A DNA stretch of 64,000 bases from an uncultured Fretibacterium sp. (GTDB lineage: Bacteria > Synergistota > Synergistia > Synergistales > Aminobacteriaceae): positions 1 through 64,000 of the forward strand of contig CALEPX010000003.1 of NCBI GenBank assembly GCA_937911045.1, given 5' to 3'. This document shows positions 50,887 through 58,565 of this stretch, piece by piece. The notes under the pieces were generated by a model. It was not told where the DNA came from. It ran no database searches and was given only the letters and a program-made list of their open reading frames with translations. The position numbers and the translations under genes were made by a program. Each line of letters starts with the position of its first letter. Positions within the stretch are counted from its first letter, which is position 1.

Positions 50887-51660
50887 ATGTTGAGAAAGAA
50901 TTTTGGAGTTGCGCTTGTGTTGTTATTCGTGGCAGTTTTTTCGAGTGCGGCGTTTGCGGACGTGAAAACACTCGATGATCTAAAGGCTGCGAAAATCGGC
51001 GTTCAGACTGGTGCTTCTTGTGAGATGCTCTTGCGCGATTTCACAAGGGGAACTTCGGCGGATATTTTCACTTATGAGAACGTTGCTGACATTGTGAAGG
51101 CGTTGAAAGACGGCAAGATTGACGCTGCTGTCATGGACGATTCTCCGGCGAGATATTTTGCTGCTGGCGATGAGAAACTCAAGATTTTGCCCGAAGCCCT
51201 CCAGACCAGTTATTACGCGATCGCATTCAGACGTGGAGATCCTCTGCGCGGGCGCGTGAACAAAGCTCTCGACGATTTGAAAGCCAACGGAACTCTCACA
51301 GAGATTTTGGTGCGACATATCGACGAAACACCCAGCAACACGAAAATAGATTACAACAAGCGCAACGATAACAGGAAATTATGGGTAGGTTGTGCAGCAA
51401 GTTTCCCTCCGTATGAGCTGCGGACTGAGAACGGATTCTTCGGTATCGATATAGAGTTGTGCGCGGAAATTGCGAAAAAGCTCGACATGGAACTCGTGAT
51501 TGCTGATTACAGATTTGATGCGCTGGTTGATGCTCTGCTGCTTGGGAAAATCGACATGATTTGCTCTGGATTTACGATTAACGCGGAACGTGAATTGCTC
51601 TTGGATTTTTCGGATCCGTATGATCTGAATCGTGATGTAGTAGTGGTTCGTGCGGAATAA
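50887..51660 (+). CDS. Circularly permuted amino-acid-type solute-binding protein (SBP_bac_3)
   Basis: A 257-residue exported protein (signal peptide to ~residue 24, SSAAFA|DV) whose two halves of the family-3 solute-binding domain come in reversed order. Residues ~25-140 correspond to the second half of a normal protein (TLDDLKAAKIGVQTGAS, ALKDGKIDAAVMDDSPA, YYAIAFRRGDP, DDLKANGTLTEIL). After a polar linker (~141-162), residues ~163-257 correspond to the first half (KLWVGCAASFPPYELRTENG, FGIDIELCAEIAKKL, DMICSGFTINAERE, LDFSDPYDLNRDVVVVRA). All elements of one full domain are present once. AAAGGGG precedes the start. No permease or ATPase genes are adjacent, so it could serve a distant ABC system or act as a sensor. 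Confidence 0.85.
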   Translation: MLRKNFGVALVLLFVAVFSSAAFADVKTLDDLKAAKIGVQTGASCEMLLRDFTRGTSADIFTYENVADIVKALKDGKIDAAVMDDSPARYFAAGDEKLKILPEALQTSYYAIAFRRGDPLRGRVNKALDDLKANGTLTEILVRHIDETPSNTKIDYNKRNDNRKLWVGCAASFPPYELRTENGFFGIDIELCAEIAKKLDMELVIADYRFDALVDALLLGKIDMICSGFTINAERELLLDFSDPYDLNRDVVVVRAE

Positions 51661-51709
51661 AAATAAATCTGAGAGCGTTTGATCTCACATGAACTCGAAG
51701 TTATGAAAA

Positions 51710-51741
51710 GCAAGGCTCGCATTCACGGGCTTTGTTTTTTT
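51710..51741 (+). terminator. Intrinsic terminator
   Basis: GCAAGGCTC (51710-51718) pairs with GGGCTTTGT (51727-51735), with several G-U pairs, and runs into T to 51741. It ends the transcript of the permuted binding protein. Confidence 0.65.
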
Positions 51742-51810
51742 ATGGTGAGTTATGTTATATATGAGTTATGTTATATAATGGTAAAAAATTCCGAAGGGAG
51801 AGGACTCTTT

Positions 51811-54225
51811 TTGCCACGATATATTTGCATACACGGACACTTTTATCAGCCACCGCGAGAAAATCCCTGGCTCGAAACGGTCGAACTTCAGGACAGCGCG
51901 TCACCTTGGCACGACTGGAACTCTCGAATTTCTGCCGAATGCTACAGTCGAAACGCCGCTTCACGAATCTTGGACAAGAACGGCGATATTGAGAAAATCT
52001 GCAATAATTACTCGAAGATGAGCTTTAACATCGGACCTACGCTTTTATCATGGCTCGAAGAAAATGACCCGTTCTGTTACAACGCAATTCTCGAAGCCGA
52101 CGAACTCGGGCGAAAAAAATTCTCCGGTCATGGAACGGCTCTGGCTCAGGTCTATAATCATATCATAATGCCACTGGCAAATCGCCGCGACAAGGAAACT
52201 CAGGTCAAATGGGGCATTGCTGATTTCGAATCGCGATTCAAGCGCAAACCTGAGGGAATGTGGCTGGCTGAATGCGCTGTCGATACCGAAACACTCGAAG
52301 TCCTCGCGGAAAACGGGATTGCATTCACGATTCTGTCACCATGGCAGGCTCAATCTGTCAGGCATAGCGGCTCTCAGAATTGGCAGGACGTGACCGGTGC
52401 GAAAATCGACACGAGTGTAGCCTACAAGTGCAAATTACCCTCGGGACGCAGCATAAATCTGTTTTTCTACGACGGCGTGCTATCCCAGAAAATCGCGTTC
52501 GCAGGCTTGTTGAACGACGGCAAAACTTTCGCGGACAGTTTAATCGACGCTTACCCGGACAACGGCGGACCGGTATTATCAAACGTTGCGACTGACGGCG
52601 AATCATACGGTCATCATCACAAGTACGGTGACATGGCACTCGCATATTGCTTGAATTATCTCGAAAACACGTCAAAAGCGCAATTAACGGTTTATGGCGA
52701 ATATCTGGAGTTTTACCCGCCCGAATCCGAAGTGAAATTGATCGAGCCATCGTCATGGAGTTGTGCTCACGGTGTCGAACGCTGGCGTAGTAACTGCGGC
52801 TGCACTGCCGGCAATGGCGGATTTCAACAGGAATGGCGCAAAGGTCTGCGTGAATCTCTGGATTTTCTTCGCGATAAACTTGCGGATTTGTACAGGAAAT
52901 CTGCGGCGAATATTTTCCGGAATCCGTGGGACGCTCGAAACGAGTATATCCGCATAATTCTTGACAGGTCGGGCGATAATATTAACGCTTGGCTTAGAGA
53001 GAATTGTTCACGGGATCTTGATCAGGACGAACGCACCAAAGTTCTGGAATTAATGGAAATGCAACGGAATGCGCTGTTAATGTTCACGAGTTGCGGATGG
53101 TTTTTCGACGAGATTTCGCGGATTGAACCGGTGCAGATTATGCGTTATGCTGCGAGAGCGATCGAACTTGCGAAGAAATTATTTAATCTTGATCTCGAAC
53201 CTGACTTCCTGAAAATATTATCCCAGGCTCCGAGTAATATTCCCGAGTTGCAGAATGGCGCGAAGATTTACGAATTGCTCGCCAAACAGGGGCGCGTTGA
53301 CATGTCACAGATGGCTGCGTATTACGGCATAACATCACTTGTGAAGGGGTTCAGGCACGAATTTTCCGAGGGATGCTGGCTGATGTCGGGCAACGTTCTG
53401 AAACTCACGGACGAAATCGAGGACTCGAAATTATTCTCAGCCGGTGTCGTGAAGATTCGCTCGAAGATTACGCTTGAAGAGAAGAATTTCATGTTCGCGG
53501 CGAATTACCTGAACGGCATGTCTATGTTATGCGGAGTTTTGGAATGCTCTGAGAATGATAGTGTGAATCAGGAACTTGCGAGGGAACTGCGTGAATTATT
53601 CTCAGACACACGCAAACTCGTGAACAAATTCGGCTACAAGCTATACTCGGTCAGGCATATTCCGATTGATTCGCGACGAAAATTAATTAACGAACTATTG
53701 AAACAAGATGTCGAAACTATCGAAACCCGCACGAAAGATATAGTCGAAAATTACGGGTCAATGCTTGAGTACTTGACGCTGGTCGGGGTTAAGCCGCCGG
53801 AAATTATCTCGATGGCAGCGCGCTTCATGCTCACGTCGAATATCACTCGGAAATTGCGCGAACCGGAACCCGATGTGAAAAGTATCGCCAAAGATCTCAG
53901 ATTGGCAGCGTTTTGGCAGGTGCAGCTTGATGAAGAACAGATTAGATACGCATTCTCGGATTTCGGCATGAAGAACGTTATGGTGCGATTATGCCTGTGT
54001 GGTGCTAAGAAAGATTTGCTGGACGACGCGAACGAACTTCTGAATTTATTCAACGAGAATTTCAAGTGGCATCTGGAATTATACGAGGCTCAGAATTTGT
54101 ACAACGAGTTCATTAAGAAAAATAATTTCCGCAACTTGCCTCATGACGTGAGAAAATCGGCGTACTCACTCGGGCGTGCGCTGTATTTCTCGGAGGAGCT
54201 GCTGAATAATTATGTGCGAATCTGA
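51811..54225 (+). CDS. GH57-family glycosidase with DUF3536 C-terminal region
   Basis: An 804-residue cytoplasmic protein. The N-terminal ~330 residues form a GH57-type barrel: ICIHGHFYQPPRENPW, the glutamate nucleophile region GMWLAECAVDTETLE and the acid/base aspartate in NVATDGESYGHHHKYG. The C-terminal half matches the all-helical DUF3536 region found with these enzymes. GH57 enzymes act on alpha-glucans or make branches in them; the natural substrate of the DUF3536 subgroup is not established. I start at TTG 51811 (MPRYICIHGH), with GGGAGAGG just upstream, rather than at an ATG 44 codons earlier that overlaps the terminator. The GNAT gene overlaps its end by 14 bases. Confidence 0.9.
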   Translation: MPRYICIHGHFYQPPRENPWLETVELQDSASPWHDWNSRISAECYSRNAASRILDKNGDIEKICNNYSKMSFNIGPTLLSWLEENDPFCYNAILEADELGRKKFSGHGTALAQVYNHIIMPLANRRDKETQVKWGIADFESRFKRKPEGMWLAECAVDTETLEVLAENGIAFTILSPWQAQSVRHSGSQNWQDVTGAKIDTSVAYKCKLPSGRSINLFFYDGVLSQKIAFAGLLNDGKTFADSLIDAYPDNGGPVLSNVATDGESYGHHHKYGDMALAYCLNYLENTSKAQLTVYGEYLEFYPPESEVKLIEPSSWSCAHGVERWRSNCGCTAGNGGFQQEWRKGLRESLDFLRDKLADLYRKSAANIFRNPWDARNEYIRIILDRSGDNINAWLRENCSRDLDQDERTKVLELMEMQRNALLMFTSCGWFFDEISRIEPVQIMRYAARAIELAKKLFNLDLEPDFLKILSQAPSNIPELQNGAKIYELLAKQGRVDMSQMAAYYGITSLVKGFRHEFSEGCWLMSGNVLKLTDEIEDSKLFSAGVVKIRSKITLEEKNFMFAANYLNGMSMLCGVLECSENDSVNQELARELRELFSDTRKLVNKFGYKLYSVRHIPIDSRRKLINELLKQDVETIETRTKDIVENYGSMLEYLTLVGVKPPEIISMAARFMLTSNITRKLREPEPDVKSIAKDLRLAAFWQVQLDEEQIRYAFSDFGMKNVMVRLCLCGAKKDLLDDANELLNLFNENFKWHLELYEAQNLYNEFIKKNNFRNLPHDVRKSAYSLGRALYFSEELLNNYVRI

Positions 54226-55054
54226 GCGTGAACGTGAATTTGTCGAGATTTGGCGTAATTTGGGATTTTTTGTCCATGCGCTGACTGATTCACACTCGCG
54301 ATATTTGCAGCTGAATAACTCGTGTTTTTGCGTTGACATTGGCAGCATTTCCGCGTCTGATAACTGGCTGTATTATCCGGAGAGAAGCATAAATCCCGAT
54401 GAAATTTCCAGAGCGGTTGATTTTTTCGCGGCTGAGAATCGTGAATTTGTTATGCCGATTTACGCTGAGCATGACGAGTCAGAGCTTGAATTTCTGAGTG
54501 AGTATAATTTGCGGCGTGCCGGGAATTTGTTAGCGATGAGTTTTGCGTGTTCGGGTAAATCCGCAGAACTGGATTCGCGCCTGGAATTTGAGATTGCGCG
54601 TGAGAATTCGGATTTGGGAATTTGGCTTGAGACTTCGCTGCTTGGATTCGGTGTTGAGCGTTCGGAGCTTGGCTTGTTTTCCGACGGGTATGCGAATTTG
54701 CTTGAGGCGTTCAGGAATAATCAGGGAAATCTTGTGCCTGTGATTGCGCGTGAGAAAAATTCGGGCAAACATCTGGGTAGTTGCCTGCTTGTGCGTGAGA
54801 AAATTCCGGGCGAACATTCGGGCAGAGTTGCGCGTTCTCAGAATTTGACGGGGATTTATTACTTCTCGGTTTTGCCGGAACACAGGCGTAAAGGCGTTGC
54901 GCGCGCGATGATGAATTTTGCGGTGAAATTTGCCGGTGAGTCTGGGAAAATTCTTTTGCAGGCGACACCTTCAGGAATCCCGTTTTACAGGAGCTTCGGA
55001 TTTCGCGATTTGTTCGAAATTGAGCTGTACTCGAATAGCGATGACGTGTTCTAA
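54212..55054 (+). CDS. GNAT-family N-acetyltransferase
   Basis: A 280-residue cytoplasmic protein. The C-terminal third has the acetyl-CoA-binding motif A: IYYFSVLPEHRRKGVARAMM (R/Q-x-x-G-x-G/A variant), then a strand LLQATPSGIPFYRSFGFRD typical of motif B. The N-terminal ~140 residues are less conserved and may be a second, non-catalytic GNAT lobe (ELEFLSEYNLRRAGNLLAMSF). Acceptor unknown. TCGGAGGAG inside the end of the preceding gene serves as ribosome-binding site, so it is coupled to the GH57 gene. Confidence 0.85.
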   Translation: MCESEREREFVEIWRNLGFFVHALTDSHSRYLQLNNSCFCVDIGSISASDNWLYYPERSINPDEISRAVDFFAAENREFVMPIYAEHDESELEFLSEYNLRRAGNLLAMSFACSGKSAELDSRLEFEIARENSDLGIWLETSLLGFGVERSELGLFSDGYANLLEAFRNNQGNLVPVIAREKNSGKHLGSCLLVREKIPGEHSGRVARSQNLTGIYYFSVLPEHRRKGVARAMMNFAVKFAGESGKILLQATPSGIPFYRSFGFRDLFEIELYSNSDDVF

Positions 55055-55060
55055 TGCGTT

Positions 55061-55184
55061 AAATCTGAGCGTTTTATCACCAGGAATTTTGCGCGCATAA
55101 ATCCTTGTGATAGCTGGTTTTATAAACTGGTGTGATATTATTTTTGCACAAAAACTTGACAAATCTGAGCGTTTAATGTATCAT
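55061..55184 (+). promoter_or_regulatory. Strong promoter with repeated operator-like element
   Basis: TTGACA (55156-55161), a 17-base spacer and TATCAT (55179-55184) form a near-consensus promoter for the two small genes downstream. The spacer contains AAATCTGAGCGTTT (55161-55174), which occurs identically exactly 100 bases upstream (55061-55074) and, with two extra bases, at 51665-51680. A stem TATCAC/GTGATA (about 55075-55110) lies between. The position of the repeat between -35 and -10 suggests a repressor operator. Confidence 0.6.
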
Positions 55185-55270
55185 TCTTTTTGTCGCAGGC
55201 GATAAATAATAAATCAAAATCGACAGCTTACTTGCAAAAGCTAGCACAAGTGAGCGGAAAGGAAAATATT

Positions 55271-55492
55271 ATGGCAGTAATTATCACTAACAAGAGTTAC
55301 AAAGTCAACATTAAGACAAACGCGGGCACGGATTCGTCCGGCAACATCATCACTGAAACCGTCGGGCTCGGCTCGCTGAGGAACGGAGCAGATCAGGACA
55401 AAATCGTCGCAGTGGCAGGCTTAGTCGAAGCTGTTCTCGAAAACCCGATCTACTCAATCGAGGAAACAACCGTGAATATTTTGAGCGAGTAG
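55271..55492 (+). CDS. DUF1659-type small protein
   Basis: A 73-residue protein, MAVIITNKSYKVNIKTNAGT onward, with an acidic beta-rich core (SGNIITETVGLGSLRNGA) and a final helix-strand (IVAVAGLVEAVLENPIYSIEETTVNILSE, cut for length when compared). It matches the DUF1659 pattern. Such proteins are usually paired with a DUF2922 protein, as here. Function is unknown. AAAGGAAAATATT precedes the ATG, a layout repeated before the next gene. The longer open frame upstream runs through the promoter leader and is not used. Confidence 0.75.
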   Translation: MAVIITNKSYKVNIKTNAGTDSSGNIITETVGLGSLRNGADQDKIVAVAGLVEAVLENPIYSIEETTVNILSE

Positions 55493-55580
55493 CTCATGAA
55501 TATCCCGGGAAAAATCGGCGAATTATTACGCTCAATAACGATAGCTTTTTCACACACGAAAAGCAGAAAGGAAAAATATT

Positions 55581-55802
55581 ATGGCAACGAACAGGAAACT
55601 TCAGTTGAAATTCAGGGATACGAACGACGAAAATGTAACATTCACGTTCGGTCATATCAAGGCAAATCCAGCCAGAACGGACGTCAAAGCCCTCATGTCA
55701 GGAATGATCGCAAATAACGCCATCTGGCAGAAAAGCCCCGCGACGGAAACGTCCGCAACCCTCGTCACAACGACGACAAGCGCAATCGACATCTCCGACT
55801 AA
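55581..55802 (+). CDS. DUF2922-type small protein
   Basis: A 73-residue protein, MATNRKLQLKFRDTNDENVT onward, fitting the DUF2922 family (strand, N-rich turn, strand, then KANPARTDVKALMSGMIANN as the family helix). It ends with a threonine/serine-rich stretch. Function unknown, though the conserved pairing with DUF1659 implies that the two act together. The ribosome-binding region AAAGGAAAAATATT is nearly identical to that of its partner. A terminator follows. Confidence 0.75.
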   Translation: MATNRKLQLKFRDTNDENVTFTFGHIKANPARTDVKALMSGMIANNAIWQKSPATETSATLVTTTTSAIDISD

Positions 55803-55824
55803 CTAGTATTAATATTATAACAGG

Positions 55825-55853
55825 AAACTTCGGTGTAACAGCCGGAGTTTTTT
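55825..55853 (+). terminator. Intrinsic terminator of the DUF1659/DUF2922 operon
   Basis: AAACTTCGG (55825-55833) pairs with CCGGAGTTT (55842-55850), with one G-U, and continues into T to 55853. Confidence 0.75.
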
Positions 55854-55914
55854 GTTGCATTTTTGCGAGTGACTTGATTTTGAACGGGAAACGTGATAAT
55901 ATTTCTCGCGTCAT

Positions 55915-55990
55915 GGCCCCATCGACTAGCGGTCTAGGTCGTAGCCCTCTCAAGGCTAAAACACGGGTTCAAATCCCGTTGGGGCTACCA
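55915..55990 (+). tRNA. tRNA-Glu (anticodon CTC)
   Basis: Cloverleaf with acceptor GGCCCCA/TGGGGCT, anticodon stem TAGCC/GGCTA with loop CTCTCAA (anticodon CTC, reads GAG), and T arm ACGGG-TTCAAAT-CCCGT. CCA is encoded at 55988-55990. The first acceptor pair is G-U. A CTC isoacceptor implies a separate TTC gene elsewhere. Confidence 0.96.
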
Positions 55991-56015
55991 TTTATGCATT
56001 TATGAAGGAGTCCCT

Positions 56016-57062
56016 ATGATGATTAAGAAAAATGTGTTCGGGGTACTTCCCGATGGGCGCAATTCGTATTCCTACACGATATTCGACGATAGTGGTCAGA
56101 GTGTTGTGTTGAGCGATTATGCTTGCGCAATTTTGCAGATAAACGTACTCGACAGGAATGGCAAACTCAGAGATGTAGCTCTGGGCTATGATTTGCTGAA
56201 CGACTACCTGAACGATAAACGCTTTTTTGGCGCGACAGTCGGGCGTTACGCAAATAGAATCGCAAACGCGGAATTTACGCTCAACGGCAACACATACAAA
56301 CTCGCTAAAAACGACGGCAAAAATCATCTTCATGGCGGCGTGAACGGCTTCTCGAAAAAATTATTCAACTCGACAATCAAAGACGATAATTCAGTAATGT
56401 TCCAGTATTTCAGCCCGGACATGGAAGAAGGCTATCCCGGAAATTTCAACCTGAACGTTACGGCAACTTTCACGAACGGCGAACTGACTTTTAATTACCA
56501 GTATTCGAGCGACAAAGATACTCCGGCAAATATAACGAATCACAATTATTTTAATCTTAACGGTCACGGCACAGGAAATATTCTTAGTCACACGCTCATG
56601 ATTAACTCCGACGAATATTGCCGCGGCGATTCTGGATTACTCGCGCAGGCTCCGTCAGTTCCGGTCGAAAATACTCCGTTCGATTTCAGAACTCCGAAAA
56701 AAATCTTCTCCGGAATTTCTACGCACTCAAAAGAAATTATCAACGCGTTCGGCGGCTACGATCACTGCTTCAGGATTAATCGCTCGGAAAATAATTTCGC
56801 AGCCTGTGCAATCGGTGACGCTTCTGAAATAAAACTCGAAGTCTTCTCGGATATGCCGGCAATGCAGCTATACACGGGCAATCAGCTCGGCATAGTTCAG
56901 GGCAAAAACGGCGAATTATACAACTCATTTGACGGATTCGCTCTCGAATGTCAACACTTCCCGAACGCAATGAACGAACCATTGTTCAACGATCCAGGAG
57001 CATTAATCAAAGCCGGAACTCTTAACGATGCTTTTATTCGATTCAAATTCAGTACTATATAA
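56016..57062 (+). CDS. galM: Aldose 1-epimerase (mutarotase)
   Basis: A 348-residue enzyme that interconverts alpha and beta anomers of aldoses such as glucose and galactose. GalM motifs: GRYANRIANAEFTLNG, KNHLHGG with the catalytic His, TNHNYFNLNGHG with the second His, and the glutamate region near FALECQHFPNA. It starts at ATG 56016 with AAGGAG upstream; a second ATG follows immediately. No secretion signal, so cytoplasmic. It is transcribed after tRNA-Glu and converges with mnmE. Confidence 0.94.
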   Translation: MMIKKNVFGVLPDGRNSYSYTIFDDSGQSVVLSDYACAILQINVLDRNGKLRDVALGYDLLNDYLNDKRFFGATVGRYANRIANAEFTLNGNTYKLAKNDGKNHLHGGVNGFSKKLFNSTIKDDNSVMFQYFSPDMEEGYPGNFNLNVTATFTNGELTFNYQYSSDKDTPANITNHNYFNLNGHGTGNILSHTLMINSDEYCRGDSGLLAQAPSVPVENTPFDFRTPKKIFSGISTHSKEIINAFGGYDHCFRINRSENNFAACAIGDASEIKLEVFSDMPAMQLYTGNQLGIVQGKNGELYNSFDGFALECQHFPNAMNEPLFNDPGALIKAGTLNDAFIRFKFSTI

Positions 57063-57094
57063 ATCATAAACAAATAATAAGCGCATGAAAAAAC

Positions 57095-57141
57095 TCCCTT
57101 GTCGGTTATGAATTATTTACTAATCGGCAGGGGAATTTTTT
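57095..57141 (+). terminator. Bidirectional terminator between galM and mnmE
   Basis: TCCCTTGTCG (57095-57104) pairs with CGGCAGGGGA (57125-57134), with G-U pairs, and is followed by six T on the plus strand. The minus transcript from mnmE also meets a T run. Confidence 0.7.
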
Positions 57142-57155
57142 GTGCGTGAAATTAA

Positions 57156-58565
57156 TTATTTTCCGACACAGAATCTGCTGAAGATCGAGTCCAGCAATTC
57201 CTCGTTATTCTTGAAACCCTCTAAGCCCAACATACTCATCAGGCAATGACGCGCGGAATTTAACAGCCCGGCAATCACGTCCGGATCCGATAAATCATTC
57301 CCGCAAATCTGATTCACAAGCTCAATAGCCTCATCAAGATAACTCATTTGTTTTTCCGAAGCGTTCAGCCCGAAATCCAAAACCGAACCTCCTCGCGAAA
57401 TTTCCAGAATCGCAGCCTTCAAATCATCCAGACCAGCACCAGTCTTCGCAGAAATAAATATCTTGCGCAAATCCGAAAATTCCGAAGCTAATTCCGAAAT
57501 CTCAGGCTTATCCTGCAAATCGCACTTGTTGAGAATTATTATCAAGTTCGCGCCGTGATTCTTTTCATGATTCTCTCGCAGAAATTTCACGTCATAATCC
57601 GTAATGCCTCGCGACGAATCTATAACCCAGAGGCAAATATCACTCTCACGAATCGCGTTCTTCGCAAGTTCAATACCCTCACGTTCGATTAAATCCCCGG
57701 ATTCTCGCAAGCCTGCCGTGTCCGTCAATCTCAGCGGCACTCCGTCAAAATTCACGGACTCTTCAATAACGTCGCGCGTAGTCCCGGGAATTTCCGTAAC
57801 AATCGCACGATGCTTTCTCAACAGCGCATTCATCAACGAAGATTTCCCGGCGTTAGGCAATCCGGCAATAACAACACGCACGCCGTTCAAAAGCAAAATT
57901 CCAGCCGAACACCGTGAACGTAAATCATCAAGTCTTGCTCTAATCGCGAAAACTTCACGCAAATCCACTCCGGAAAATTCTACGCCCTCAGGAAAATCCA
58001 GCGCAATTTCCAAATTTCCCTGAACTCGCAAAATCTCTTGATAAATTTCCCGAACAATCTCAGACAATCCGCCCGTCAAAGTTCGTGCCGACGCTCTAAG
58101 CGATTCCATGCTCTGAGACTTTATCACGCCAAGAACTCCCTCTGCTTCGGACAAATCAATGCGCCCGTTAAGAAATGCTCTGCGCGTAAATTCTCCGGGT
58201 TCAGCAATTCTCGCGCCGTTACGCAAAATTATCTGCAGGCACGTTCTCGCCAGCAAAATTCCGCCGTGAGTGTGAATCTCGACAATATCTTCGCCGGTGT
58301 AGGACTTTGGGCTCTTGAAACGCACGCACAAAACACGATCCAGAACTTCACATGAATCAGGCTCTATCAAACTCGTCAGCTTCATCAAGCCCGGTGTTTC
58401 GAAATTTCGCGTGTCATATAAAACTTTTCGGGCGATATTTGCAGCTTCTGAGCCGGAAATCCTGATTATCGCAATACCGCCCTCGCCTAATGCCGTAGAA
58501 ATTGCAGCTATCGTCCCAAAATCAGAATCAAAATCAGGATCAGAAGCAAAATTATTTTTGCGCAC
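57156..58565 (-). CDS. mnmE: tRNA uridine-5-carboxymethylaminomethyl modification GTPase
   Basis: A 469-residue GTPase that, with MnmG, modifies U34 of certain tRNAs. It has an N-terminal tetrahydrofolate-binding domain (TIAAISTALGEGGIAIIRISG), a helical domain, and an inserted G domain with GLPNAGKSSLMNAL (G1), TTRD, DTAGLR (G3) and NKCD (G4). The catalytic C-terminal CxGK is present as CVGK. Its start overlaps the end of the upstream CCA-enzyme homologue by 14 bases, so translation is coupled. Lengths and motifs are normal; the first ~15 residues (MRKNNFASDPDFDSDF) are a little longer than usual. Confidence 0.96.
   Translation of the reverse strand: MRKNNFASDPDFDSDFGTIAAISTALGEGGIAIIRISGSEAANIARKVLYDTRNFETPGLMKLTSLIEPDSCEVLDRVLCVRFKSPKSYTGEDIVEIHTHGGILLARTCLQIILRNGARIAEPGEFTRRAFLNGRIDLSEAEGVLGVIKSQSMESLRASARTLTGGLSEIVREIYQEILRVQGNLEIALDFPEGVEFSGVDLREVFAIRARLDDLRSRCSAGILLLNGVRVVIAGLPNAGKSSLMNALLRKHRAIVTEIPGTTRDVIEESVNFDGVPLRLTDTAGLRESGDLIEREGIELAKNAIRESDICLWVIDSSRGITDYDVKFLRENHEKNHGANLIIILNKCDLQDKPEISELASEFSDLRKIFISAKTGAGLDDLKAAILEISRGGSVLDFGLNASEKQMSYLDEAIELVNQICGNDLSDPDVIAGLLNSARHCLMSMLGLEGFKNNEELLDSIFSRFCVGK

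Noticed and set aside
51679..51811. Longer ATG start for the GH57 gene
   Set aside because: The first 44 codons overlap a terminator and an AT-rich repeat, and the TTG at 51811 has the proper ribosome-binding site and begins the family's conserved region.
55190..55853. Prophage remnant around the DUF1659/DUF2922 genes next to tRNA-Glu
   Set aside because: No integrase, no other phage gene and no duplicated tRNA end. These small proteins are common outside prophages.
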